Source of the DNA: JAGGAG01 sp964638035
GTDB taxonomy: Bacteria; Gemmatimonadota; Gemmatimonadetes; Gemmatimonadales; GWC2-71-9
NCBI GenBank assembly: GCA_964638035.1
Contig: CAZWXD010000004.1
Location: 85,359-149,358 of the forward strand
Length of the DNA: 64,000 nt
Reading direction: 5' to 3'
Under the pieces are notes generated by a model. It was not told where the DNA came from, did no database searches, and saw nothing but the letters and a program-made list of their open reading frames with translations. Positions 18,529 through 28,900 of this stretch are shown in pieces. How positions within the stretch are numbered: position 1 is the first letter of the stretch; the number at the start of each line of letters is the position of its first letter. Position numbers and translations under genes: made by a program.

Positions 18529-21500
18529 ATGAGCGACTTCTACGACCGGATCAGTGGCCTCGCCCCCAGGCGCCTTGCACTCCTCGCGGTGGAACTCCAC
18601 GACGAGCTCGAGGCGGAGCGCGGGCGTGGGCGTGAGCCGCTCGCCGTCGTCGGCCTCGGCTGCCGCTTTCCCGGCGCACCGGGTCCGGCCGCGTACTGGC
18701 GCCTGCTCGACGAGGGGCGTGAGGCGATTCGAGAGGTGCCTGCCGATCGCTGGGACGTGGACGCGTGGTATGACCCGGACCCGGACGCGCCCGGCCGGAT
18801 TGCGGCCAGGTCAGGCGGGTTCCTCGACCGGGTCGATGGGTTTGACGCAGCGTTCTTCGGCGTGTCCCCGCGGGAGGCCCTCACCATGGATCCCCAGCAG
18901 CGCCTCCTGCTCGAGGTGTGCTGGGAGGCCCTGGAGCACGCCGGCATCGCGCCCGACTCGCTGCGTGGCGCGGCAGCGGGCGTCTTCGTCGGAGTCTGCA
19001 ACAGTGACCACTACCTGCGGGTGATCGATCGGGGACCGGGAGCGATCGACGCCTACCTCGCTTCGGGGAATGCTCCGAGCGTCATCGCTGGCCGGGTGTC
19101 ATACGTCCTCGGGCTGCAGGGGCCGGCGCTCGCCGTCGACACAGCCTGCTCGTCCTCGCTCATTGCCCTCCATGCTGCGTGCCAGAGCTTGCGCGCCGGC
19201 CAGACACGGGTGGCGCTCGCGGGCGGGGTGAACGTGATGTGCTCGCCCCATACCATGATTGCACTCTCGAAGGCGCACATGCTCGCGCCTGACGGCCGGT
19301 GCAAGACGTTCGACGCGTCCGCGGACGGGTTCGCTCGCGGCGAGGGATGCGGGATCGTCGTTCTCAAGCGGCTCGCCGATGCGAGGGCGGACGGCGACAC
19401 GGTGTTGGCCGTCATTCGTGGCATCGGCTCCAACCAGGACGGCCGAAGCGGCGGCCTCACGGTGCCGAACGGCCCGGCGCAGGAGGCGGTCATTGGCGCC
19501 GCCCTCGCGGATGCAGGCTTGGAGCCGTCCGACATCGACTACGTAGAGGCGCACGGCACCGGCACCAGCCTGGGCGACCCCATCGAGGTGCGTGCCCTGG
19601 CAGGCGCCCTCGGGACGGGGCGCGAGGCAGCCCGCCCGCTGCTGATCGGCTCGGTGAAGACCAACTTCGGCCACCTCGAATCGGCCGCCGGGATCGCCGG
19701 CGTCATCAAGGTGGTCCTCGCGCTCCAGGGCGAGCGGATCCCGCGGCACCTCAACTTCCGGACCCCCAGCCCGCACATCACCTGGCCCGACTATCCGGTG
19801 AAGGTGGTGGCGGCCGGCGCACCCTGGCCCAGGGGGACGCGTCCACGCCGGGCCGGTGTGAGTTCCTTCGGCTTCAGCGGGACCAACGCGCACGTCATCC
19901 TGGAGGAGGCGCCTCCGCCCGCGCAGCCCGCGCCCCTGGCGACGCGCCCCATGGCGGTGATCCCGGTGTCGGCGCGGTCTGCTGTGGCGCTCCAGGAAGC
20001 ATGCGCACAGGTTGCTCGGGTGCTCGAGTGCCCCGGTGCCGACCTTGGCGCGATCGCCCACACCGCGGGAGTGGGCCGGTCGCACCATGCCGAGCGGGTC
20101 GCCGTGGTGGCCGCCACGCTCGTTGAGGCGGCAGCCGCCCTGCGTGCCGCCGCGGCTGGTGAGGAGCATCCGGCGCTCTATCGGGGAACCGCCCGGGCCG
20201 ATCAGGTCCCCGACGTGGTGTTCCTCTACACGGGGCAGGGGGCCCAGTACCCCGGCATGGCGCGCGAACTGTACGAGACGGCGCCCGCTTTCCGGGACGT
20301 CATCGATCGCTGCGATGCCATCCTGGGAGAGCGCGAAGGCCGCACCCTCAGGAGCGTGATCTTCGAGCAGGACGCAACGGCGCCGCTGCTGCACCAGACT
20401 TTCTGGACCCAGCCAGCACTGTTCGCCCTCGAGTACGGCCTGACGGAGCTCTGGCGCTCCTGGGGCATCGAGCCGGCGGCGGTCATCGGCCACTCGGTTG
20501 GCGAGTACGTCGCCGCCTGCGTCGCGGGAGTGTTCGACCTGGAGAGCGGGCTGCGCCTCATGGCGCAACGCGGCGCCCTCATGCACAGCCTGCCGCCGGG
20601 CGGGGCAATGGCAGCCGTCTTCGCGCCGCCTGAGGAGGTGGCCCGGGAGCTGACCAGTTTCCCCGGCCTCGCGGTGGGAGCAATCAATGCCCCCGACAGC
20701 ACGGTAGTTTCCGGTGCGGCGCCTGCAGTGGATGGGCTCCTGGCCCACTTCGCAACGCGGAACGTCCAGGGTCAGCGGCTCTTCGTTTCGCTCGCGGCGC
20801 ACTCCCCGCTCACCGAACCGATCCTCGACCGGATGGAGGCGTGCGCAGGGGCGGTTGCGATGCGGGCACCCAGGATCCCCGTGGCGTGGAACCTGACCGG
20901 TACGCTCAGCCTGCCCCGGGGTACCGTGCCGGATGCCGCCTACTGGCGCCGCCACCTGCGGGAGACGGTGCGCTTCGCCGATGGAATCAGCGCCCTCCAC
21001 GCGGCAGGGTATCGCAGCTTCCTCGAGGTGGGGCCTCACCCCACACTCATGGCGCTGGCCCAGCGCTCAGTGCCGGACGAGGCAGTGGCGTGGCTCTCCT
21101 CCCTCCGCCGCAACAAGCCCGACTGGCCCGAACTCCTTGCGAGCCTGGCGACCCTCTATGTGCGCGGTGCGCGGGTGGATTGGGAGGCCTTCGATCGGCC
21201 GTACGCCCCTGCCCGGGCTGTGCTGCCCACCTATCCCTTCGAGCGGAAGCGCTTCTGGCTCGATCCGGTCACGCCCGGGAGCGCGCCTGCCCCCGCGGAG
21301 ACCTCCACGCTTCCGGGCACGCGCCTGGCCACGGCAGATGCCGTCTTCGAGGTGCGCATGGGCGAGGCCACCGTACACTGGCTCTCGCAGCATCGCGTCC
21401 TGAACCGCGTGGTGGTGCCTGGGTCGCTGTTCCTCGAGTGGGCCCAGGCGGGGGCGCATTCGGCGTTCGGGTCCGCGCTGCGCTCGGTCGAGGATTTTAT

Positions 21501-24500
21501 GGTGCATGCGCCGCTGGTCCCCGGCGACGCTGGTCGCGTGGCCCAGCTCGCCCTCCTGGCCGATGCCGACGTGCTGGCGTTCCGGATTCACAGCCGTGCG
21601 CCGGAGGGCGGCACCTGGCAGCTGCACGCCCAGGGACGGCTGGTGCCGCAGCACGGTGTGTCGCCGGTCAGCGTGGAACCACCCCGGGCCGGCCGCACGG
21701 TCTCCGGAGACGAGTACTACGCCCGCCTGTCACGCCTGGGCATCGCGTTCGGACCGGCGTTGCGGCCCGTGACCAGCGGCAGCGTGGCCACGGATGGGGC
21801 CACTGCGGAACTGGAGCTCGACCAGTCGGTGGCAGGCGACGCGGTGTCCTGGGTCCATCCTGCCCTGCTGGACGGCATCCTGCAGGCGATCGGCCTTGCC
21901 GACGAGACCGCCGAGGCGCAGGCGGCGCTGCTCACCGGGATCGGCCGCGTGACCCTGGTGACGCCGCTCCCCCCTCGACTCCGCTGCATGGTGCGCGTGC
22001 GCAGCCGGCCCTCCCCCACCGATCCCGAGTGGGTTGCTGACATCGACGTGCAGGGCCGCGACGGCGCCCCGCTCGGCATGCTTGCCAACGTGCGGCTGAG
22101 GCAGGTAGGTCGCGCTACGCTGGAGCATGCCCTCGGTCGTGGTGCGGAGGCGCCGCTGTTCTACCGGGTCGCGTGGCGCGCGCAGCCCACGCCCGATGCA
22201 GGTGGCCCCCCGACTGCAGACACCGGCCTCCTCGCGGCGGCCGCCGACCGCGCGTTCGACCAGCTGGCTCCGCGGCATCAACTCCAGCGGTACGACACCC
22301 TCTTGCCGGACCTCGACGACCTGAGTGCGGCCTATGTGCACGCCGCATTCCGTGATCTCGGGTTCGACGCGACCCCCGGCCGGGCGTTGTCGACTGAAGC
22401 CGAGGCCGCCGCACTGGCCGTGGTCCCGCGGCATGCGGCACTCTTTCGGCGCCTCCTCCAGATCCTGGCGGATGACGGCATCCTTGAATCGGTGGGCCCG
22501 GAGCGCTGTCGCGTGCGTGCCCCACTCGCGCGAAACGACCTGGCAGCTCGCATGGCCGCGCTCCGGGCCCAGGCTGGCGGGAACGACGGCGAGATCTCCA
22601 TGCTCGCACGGGCCGGACCGGAACTCGCGCGGGTCCTGCGTGGCGCTCAGGACCCGCTCCAGCTGCTCTTCCCCGGGGGATCCTTCGTCGAGGCGCAGAA
22701 GCTCTACGTGGAGTCGCCGTTTGCCCAGACCTACAACGGTGCCCTCCTGGCCGCCGTACGGGCGCTGGCGGCTGGCGTTCCCGAAGGCCGGCGGCTGCGG
22801 GTCCTGGAGATCGGCGGCGGCACTGGCGGCACCACCGGTTTCCTCCTCCCGGAGCTGTCCGAGGAGCTCGACTACACGTTCACCGATGTCTCGCCGCTCT
22901 TCCTGGCGCGCGCCGGTGAGCGATTCGCTGGAACGGCCTTCCGGACCAGGCTCCTCGACATCGAGAAGCCGCCGGCGGCCCAGGGCTTCGCAGCGCAGTC
23001 CTGGGATGTGGTGGTCGCGGCCAATGTGCTGCATGCTACGGCTGACCTCTCCGTTGCGCTGGCGCACGTGAGGTGGCTCCTCGCACCGCAGGGAACGCTG
23101 CTCCTGCTCGAGGGCACGGCGCCAGAGCGGTGGGTCGACCTCACCTTCGGGCTGACCGAGGGGTGGTGGCGCTTCACGGATTACCACCTGCGCCCGCATT
23201 ACCCGCTCCTGCCGCGCGATGCGTGGATCAGTCTTCTGGGCGAGTCGGGCTTCGATGCTCCCGTCGCGCTTCCCCGGGAGGTGGAAGGCCGGGCGGCACG
23301 GCAGCAGGCACTCCTCCTGGCCCGGGCTGCGCCACCGGCGGCTCGCGAGTTCACCCTCGTGCGGGACAGGGGCGGGGTGGCACAGGCGCTGGCTCGCCGG
23401 CTTGCAGCGCGGGGTGACACCGTGACCCTGGTCGAGCCTGGGGCTACGGGGAACGCCGGCGACGTGGTCTACCTGGCCGCCCTCGACCTCGTGGCGGACC
23501 CGGCGGCGGTCGACGGCCTGCCGGCGTGCGAGCGGCTGGCCTTGCAGGCGCCGCTCGGGCACCTCGCTGCCCTCGCTGGCAGGGCACGTGGCCGTGCGTG
23601 GCTGGTGACGAGGGGCGCGCAGCGGGTGCGCGACGGGGAGGGCATGCCCGGCGTGGCGCAGGCGCCCCTCTGGGGCCTGGGCCGGGTGTTCTCGCTCGAG
23701 CACCCCAGCCTGTGGGGAGGGCTTGTCGATCTTGACCCGGATGCCACGATCGAAGGGCAGGTCGATGCGCTCATCGCTTCACTTGAAGTGGGTGACGACG
23801 AGGACCAGTCCGCCTGGCGCGGGCGTGCGCGCCTCGTCCCGCGGCTGACGCGCGCCCCGACTCCCGCCCCGGTGCAGTTCGCCCTGCAGGGGGACAGCGC
23901 GTACCTGGTGACGGGCGGCCTCGGGGGTCTGGGAACCGAAGTGGCACATTGGCTGGCCCGGAATGGGGCTGGAATGGTGGTGCTGCTGGGTCGGCATCCG
24001 GAAGGTGCTCCCGGGGCTGTCGCGGCGGTGGAGCGCGCCGGCGCGCGCGCGGTGGTTGTGGCTGCGGACGTTGCCGACGAGCCGGCCATGACTGCCCTGC
24101 TGGCGCGGTTTGGGCAGGACCTCCCGCCACTCCGCGGGATCGTGCATGCGGCAGCAAGCTTCTCGAGCGCGCCCGTCCAGGCGCTGACCCCGGACATGGT
24201 GCATCGCATGGCGCGATCCAAGATCGGGGGCGCGGTGCTGCTCGACCGCCTGACGGCCACGCAGCCACTCGAATTCCTGGTCCTGTTCAGCTCCTCGACC
24301 GCGGTCCTGGGGGCGGCAGGGTTTGCGCACTACGCCGCAGCCAACCGGTTCCTTGATGCCTTCGCGGAGTCGAGGGACCGGCCGGGTCGCCGGGTCATCT
24401 CGGTCAACTGGGGAACCTGGGAAGTCATGCGCAACGTCGGGGCGGAGGCACGAGAGGCGTATCGGCGTGCCGGCCTCGAGCCAATGACGGTCCACGACGC

Positions 24501-25062
24501 ACTCGACGCGCTGCAACGACTGCTCGGGTCACCATGGGCGGGCGCGATGGTTGCCCGCGTGGACTGGCGGACGCTCCGTTCACTCTTCGAGTCGCGTCGT
24601 TCCCAGCCGCTGCTGGAGGCCCTCGAGGCCCCGGCTGTGCTCCCGGTTCCGGTAGGCGCGCCCCCGGCTCCCGCAGACGCGCCTCCGTCGCTGCTGGACG
24701 ACCTGCGCCGCCGTCCAGCGGCTCAGCGGCGGGACGTGCTGCTCGAATTCGTGGCGCGGGAGGTGCGCGCGGTGCTCGGGATGGCACAGGGAGACCCGGT
24801 GCCACCCACGACCGGGCTCTTTGAACTCGGGATGGACTCGCTCATGTCCGTCGAGCTCAAGCGGCGCCTCGATGGTGGCACCGGGCGCACGCTGCCATCC
24901 ACGCTGACGTTCAATTACCCGACGGTGGCCGCCCTCGCTGGCTACCTCGAGGGTGAGCTCGGCACCGCGTCGGACACCGGGCCTGCCCTCGCGGACTCCC
25001 GGGACGAGGGGGACGCTGATCTCGCGGCGCGCCTGCGCGCCAAGCTGGCGGAACTCCAGTGA
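18529..25062 (+). CDS. Type I PKS module D: KS-AT-DH-cMT-KR-ACP
   Basis: A 2177-residue module whose ATG lies one base after the module C stop. The N-terminus (about 1-30, with LAPRRLALLAVEL) is a different docking type from modules B, C and E. KS has Cys207 and His342. AT has Ser656 in GHSVGE, but the selectivity tetrad is LAAH (755-758), neither HAFH nor YASH. DH about 927-1200 keeps His955 and Asp1115 (DGILQ), but the Gly of HxxxGxxxxP is Asn. cMT about 1240-1600 has EIGGGTGG near 1427. KR about 1790-1960 has TGGLGGLG and an intact Tyr in HYAAANRF. The ACP has Ser2104 in GMDSLMSV. There is no ER. The expected unit is alpha-methyl with an alpha,beta double bond, or a beta-hydroxyl if the altered DH is inactive. 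Confidence 0.94.
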   Translation: MSDFYDRISGLAPRRLALLAVELHDELEAERGRGREPLAVVGLGCRFPGAPGPAAYWRLLDEGREAIREVPADRWDVDAWYDPDPDAPGRIAARSGGFLDRVDGFDAAFFGVSPREALTMDPQQRLLLEVCWEALEHAGIAPDSLRGAAAGVFVGVCNSDHYLRVIDRGPGAIDAYLASGNAPSVIAGRVSYVLGLQGPALAVDTACSSSLIALHAACQSLRAGQTRVALAGGVNVMCSPHTMIALSKAHMLAPDGRCKTFDASADGFARGEGCGIVVLKRLADARADGDTVLAVIRGIGSNQDGRSGGLTVPNGPAQEAVIGAALADAGLEPSDIDYVEAHGTGTSLGDPIEVRALAGALGTGREAARPLLIGSVKTNFGHLESAAGIAGVIKVVLALQGERIPRHLNFRTPSPHITWPDYPVKVVAAGAPWPRGTRPRRAGVSSFGFSGTNAHVILEEAPPPAQPAPLATRPMAVIPVSARSAVALQEACAQVARVLECPGADLGAIAHTAGVGRSHHAERVAVVAATLVEAAAALRAAAAGEEHPALYRGTARADQVPDVVFLYTGQGAQYPGMARELYETAPAFRDVIDRCDAILGEREGRTLRSVIFEQDATAPLLHQTFWTQPALFALEYGLTELWRSWGIEPAAVIGHSVGEYVAACVAGVFDLESGLRLMAQRGALMHSLPPGGAMAAVFAPPEEVARELTSFPGLAVGAINAPDSTVVSGAAPAVDGLLAHFATRNVQGQRLFVSLAAHSPLTEPILDRMEACAGAVAMRAPRIPVAWNLTGTLSLPRGTVPDAAYWRRHLRETVRFADGISALHAAGYRSFLEVGPHPTLMALAQRSVPDEAVAWLSSLRRNKPDWPELLASLATLYVRGARVDWEAFDRPYAPARAVLPTYPFERKRFWLDPVTPGSAPAPAETSTLPGTRLATADAVFEVRMGEATVHWLSQHRVLNRVVVPGSLFLEWAQAGAHSAFGSALRSVEDFMVHAPLVPGDAGRVAQLALLADADVLAFRIHSRAPEGGTWQLHAQGRLVPQHGVSPVSVEPPRAGRTVSGDEYYARLSRLGIAFGPALRPVTSGSVATDGATAELELDQSVAGDAVSWVHPALLDGILQAIGLADETAEAQAALLTGIGRVTLVTPLPPRLRCMVRVRSRPSPTDPEWVADIDVQGRDGAPLGMLANVRLRQVGRATLEHALGRGAEAPLFYRVAWRAQPTPDAGGPPTADTGLLAAAADRAFDQLAPRHQLQRYDTLLPDLDDLSAAYVHAAFRDLGFDATPGRALSTEAEAAALAVVPRHAALFRRLLQILADDGILESVGPERCRVRAPLARNDLAARMAALRAQAGGNDGEISMLARAGPELARVLRGAQDPLQLLFPGGSFVEAQKLYVESPFAQTYNGALLAAVRALAAGVPEGRRLRVLEIGGGTGGTTGFLLPELSEELDYTFTDVSPLFLARAGERFAGTAFRTRLLDIEKPPAAQGFAAQSWDVVVAANVLHATADLSVALAHVRWLLAPQGTLLLLEGTAPERWVDLTFGLTEGWWRFTDYHLRPHYPLLPRDAWISLLGESGFDAPVALPREVEGRAARQQALLLARAAPPAAREFTLVRDRGGVAQALARRLAARGDTVTLVEPGATGNAGDVVYLAALDLVADPAAVDGLPACERLALQAPLGHLAALAGRARGRAWLVTRGAQRVRDGEGMPGVAQAPLWGLGRVFSLEHPSLWGGLVDLDPDATIEGQVDALIASLEVGDDEDQSAWRGRARLVPRLTRAPTPAPVQFALQGDSAYLVTGGLGGLGTEVAHWLARNGAGMVVLLGRHPEGAPGAVAAVERAGARAVVVAADVADEPAMTALLARFGQDLPPLRGIVHAAASFSSAPVQALTPDMVHRMARSKIGGAVLLDRLTATQPLEFLVLFSSSTAVLGAAGFAHYAAANRFLDAFAESRDRPGRRVISVNWGTWEVMRNVGAEAREAYRRAGLEPMTVHDALDALQRLLGSPWAGAMVARVDWRTLRSLFESRRSQPLLEALEAPAVLPVPVGAPPAPADAPPSLLDDLRRRPAAQRRDVLLEFVAREVRAVLGMAQGDPVPPTTGLFELGMDSLMSVELKRRLDGGTGRTLPSTLTFNYPTVAALAGYLEGELGTASDTGPALADSRDEGDADLAARLRAKLAELQ

Positions 25063-25919
25063 GCACCGATCGGCGTGCTGCCCTGCTTGCGGTGGCATTT
25101 GCGGCCCTGTGGGCTGCGGTGGAGTCGATTGCTCACTTGGTGCTCAATCGGTACTCGCCCTTTCAGGTGGTCTGGATCCGGTATGCGGTGCACCTCCTCC
25201 TGATGCTTGCGATCTGGGGCTGGCGGCAGCCGGCCTCGTTGTGGGCCACCCGGAGGCCGGTCTACCAGTTCGGGCGTTCCCTGCTGATGCTGGTCATGCC
25301 GGGCTCGTGGGCGCTTGCCATGGCCTGGGGGGCGGGCCCCAGTCAGGTCATGGCCGTGTTCTGGACGGCGCCAATCCTGATCCTGGCGTTGGCCCGGTGG
25401 CTCCTCGGGGAGCGGCCGTCCCGGGCAGTCGTCGGCTGCGCTGTGCTGGGGTTGGCCGGTGCGTGGCTCAGCTACCGTCCCGGCCGTCTTGCCGGTGGCG
25501 CGCTGGTCATGTCCGCGCTCATGGCACTCAGCTTCGCGCTCTACGTTGTGCTCACGCGCCCACTGCGGAGCGAGACCACGAGGGCCAACCTGTTCTACAG
25601 CGCCCTCGGCGTGTTCCTCCTGCTCACCCCGGTCGTGCCTCGCATCTGGCACCGCGTACCGCTGCACGACCTTGCCATCCTCACGGCTATCGGGGTGCTC
25701 GGGTACCTCGCGCTCTGGTGCATCGATCGTTTTGCTGCGCTTGCTCCGGTCTCGCTCACTGCACCACTGCTCTTCCTGCAGGCGGCCTTCATGACGCTCG
25801 GCGCTCTCGGTGGCGGTGTCGGGCGCGGGGCCCTGGCGGGCATGGTCCTGATCGCGGTCGTGGCCCTCGCTGCCTGGCGCCTGCCGCCACTGCCGTACTC
25901 GGCAGGACGGCCCGCGTGA
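25059..25919 (+). CDS. EamA/DMT-superfamily membrane transporter
   Basis: A 286-residue, very hydrophobic protein with about ten predicted membrane helices arranged as two EamA-like repeats, the usual size of drug/metabolite transporters. The N-terminus (ALLAVAFAALWAAVES) and a conserved-looking charged turn after helix 2 (VVWIRYAVHLLL) fit the family. It sits between modules D and E and overlaps both by GTGA (GTG at 25059; its own TGA at 25917-25919 overlaps the next GTG). It is therefore produced with the megasynthases. From context it may export the product or an intermediate, or move a precursor. Family membership is fairly clear; the substrate is not. Confidence 0.85.
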   Translation: MSTDRRAALLAVAFAALWAAVESIAHLVLNRYSPFQVVWIRYAVHLLLMLAIWGWRQPASLWATRRPVYQFGRSLLMLVMPGSWALAMAWGAGPSQVMAVFWTAPILILALARWLLGERPSRAVVGCAVLGLAGAWLSYRPGRLAGGALVMSALMALSFALYVVLTRPLRSETTRANLFYSALGVFLLLTPVVPRIWHRVPLHDLAILTAIGVLGYLALWCIDRFAALAPVSLTAPLLFLQAAFMTLGALGGGVGRGALAGMVLIAVVALAAWRLPPLPYSAGRPA

Positions 25920-28900
25920 CGGCACGTCGGGACCTCCTGCAGGAGTCGCTCGAGGCAATCGAGCGCCTGCAGGCGCGACTGCGCGTCGCTGAGCAGGCGC
26001 GCCACGAACCGATAGCCATCCTCGGGGCCGGGTGCCGCTTTCCCGGCGGCGTGGAGGACCTCGACAAATACTGGCGCGTCCTTGAAGGAGGCATCAACGC
26101 TGTGTCCGACGTTCCCGCCGACCGCTGGGACGCGGACGCGTACTACGATCCCGACCCGAAGGCACCGGGGAAGATGTGCACGCGCCGGGCCGGCTTCCTC
26201 GTGCAGGTGGACCGCTTCGATCCCCAGTTCTTCGGTATCTCACCCCGGGAGGCAGCGACGATGGACCCGCAGCAGCGCCTCCTCCTCGAGGTGGCGTGGG
26301 AGGCGCTCGAGTCGGCGGCGCTCTCGCCTGAGCGGCTGGCCGGAAGCTCGACCGGCGTCTTCGTGGGCATCACGACCAGTGACTACGGGCAACTCATGCG
26401 GCTGGGTGCACCGGAGAGTTCGGATGTGTACTCCGCCACGGGGGTCGCCCTCAACGCTGCTGCCGGACGGCTCTCGTTCGTTCTCGGCCTGCAGGGCCCG
26501 TGCGTGGCAGTGGACACCGCGTGTTCCTCCTCCCTGGTGGCCCTCCACCTCGCGTGCCAGAGCCTCCGTACCGGTGAGAGCGACCTGGCCCTGGCTGGCG
26601 GGGTCAACGTCATCCTCTCGCCGGACGCCATGATCCTGTTCTCCAAGTGGGGCATGATGGCGCCCGATGGGCACTGCAAGACCTTCGACGCGCGGGCGGA
26701 CGGCTTCGTGCGGGGCGAGGGATGCGCCGTCGTGGCGCTGAAGCGACTCTCCGACGCGCAGGCTGCTGGCGATCCGATCATGGCAGTCATCCGGGGGTCG
26801 GCGATGAACCAGGACGGCCGGAGCAGTGGCCTCACCGTCCCCAATGGCCTGGCACAGCAGCAGGTCATCCGGGCGGCCCTGCGATCGGCGGCGCTCGAGC
26901 CCCGGGACCTTGACTACGTCGAAGCCCACGGCACCGGGACTTCGCTGGGTGACCCGATCGAGGTCGAGGCGCTGGGGGCCGTCCTGGGCCGGGACCGGAC
27001 GCCATCGAATCCCCTGCTTATCGGCTCGGTCAAGACCAACCTCGGCCACACCGAGGCCGCCTCCGGCCTGGCAGGGGTGCTGAAGGTCGTGGCCTCGCTC
27101 CAGCACGAGGTGCTCCCGCCACACCTCCACTTCGAGACCCCGAACCCGCGCATCCCGTGGGACCAGCTGCCGCTGGCCGTGACGGCCCAGGCAGTGCCGT
27201 GGACACGCGGGGAGCGAGTGCGTCGCGCGGGTGTGAGCTCCTTCGGGTTCAGTGGCACCAACGCGCACGTGATCCTGGAGGAAGCGCCAGGGGCCCTGGT
27301 GGTCGACGCAGCCCAGGAGGCCCGTGTCACGAGCATGCCGCTGGCAGCACGCGATGATGCGGCGCTTCGCGCGCTGGCAACGCGACACCTGGAGGACATC
27401 CGGCGCCGTCCCGCGGTGCGACTCGAGGATCGCGCCTGCACCGTGGCAACCGGGAGGGCCCACGGGCTCGCCCGCGCGGCCTTCGTCGCCAGCACGACCG
27501 GGGAGCTCGAGGAGTCGCTTCGGTCATGGCTGGCAGGGTCACCCCTTCCCGGCACGGCCGCCGGGAGCACTCGCACAGGCAGGCAGCCTCGCGTTGCATT
27601 CTTCTTCACGGGCCAGGGAGCGCAGTACCGGGGGATGGGGCGCGGGCTCTACGACAGCGAACCAGCCTACCGTGCTGCGCTCGACCGCTGTGCACAGTTG
27701 CTGGCACCCGTGCTACCGCGCCCACTGCTGGACGTGCTCCACGGACCCGTGGGGGACCGCTGGTCGCTCGACGACACGGGACTCACGCAACCCGCATTGT
27801 TCGCGCTGGAGTACGCGCTCGCGGAGCTCTGGCGCAGCTGGGGGATCACCCCGTCGGTCGTGCTCGGCCACAGCATCGGAGAATTTGTCGCGGCCTGCAT
27901 CGCGGGAGTGATGACACTTGAGGAAGCGTGCATGCTGGTCGCAACCCGTGGGCGGCTCATGCAGGGGCTGCCGCGCGGTGGTGCCATGGCCTCGGTCTTC
28001 GCGCCGCTCGCGGAGGTGAACGATGCAGTGCTGGCGGCCGGACCGGGGGTGACCGTCGCAGCGTACAATGGCCCGGCGCACGTCGTGATTTCCGGGGAGG
28101 CGGCTGCGGTCGACCGGGTCATCGTGCACTTCGAACCGCGCGGGGTGCGCTGCCAGCGCCTCGCTGTGTCGCATGCCTTTCACTCGCCACTCGTCGAGCC
28201 GATGCTCGATGCCTTCGAGGATGCTGCGCGGAAGGTCTCGTTCCGGCCCCCGCGCATCACGATGATCTCGAACCTGACGGGTCGCGCCGTGGCGGTGGAT
28301 GCCCCGGTGGATGCCCGCTACTGGCGCCGCCATGCCAGGGAGGCAGTGCAGTTCCATGCCTCGGTGAACGCCGTGCTGACTGATGGGTGCGACGTGGTGC
28401 TGGAAGTGGGCCCGGCACCGGTGCTCGCCTCGATGGCGAGCGAGGCCTACCCGCATGCCCCGGTGACGTGGCTGGCTTCGCTGCGGAAGGGCAAGGATGA
28501 TCGCCGCGAGGTGCTCGCGGCCCTCGGTGAGTTGTTCGTGCACGGCGCCCCGGTGCGCTGGGCAGGGTTGTCGGCGCCCGGTGCACGGCGCATCACCCTG
28601 CCGACCTACCCGTTCCAGCGTGAGCGGTACTGGATCTCGACTCCTCACCCCGGATCAGGGCGGCCCGATGATCACCCACTCCTCGGTGCGGGAACGGCGC
28701 TCGCGCAACCGGGGTCCTCGGTGATGTGGGAGTCGGACCTGAGTCTCCGGGCGCTCCCGTGGCTTGGCGACCACAGGGTTCAGGGTGCGGTCATCGTCCC
28801 GGCGACGGCATACATCGAGATGGCCCTGGCTGCGGCACGACGGCTCCCTGTTCCCGGGTCACTTGAGGTGACGGACTTCCAGAACCTCAAGCCGATACTG

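Noticed and set aside
24953..25915. N-terminal extension of module E by 321 residues
   Set aside because: The segment is the transporter gene read in another frame. The GTG at 25916 overlaps the transporter stop like the other junctions and gives a normal PKS N-terminus.
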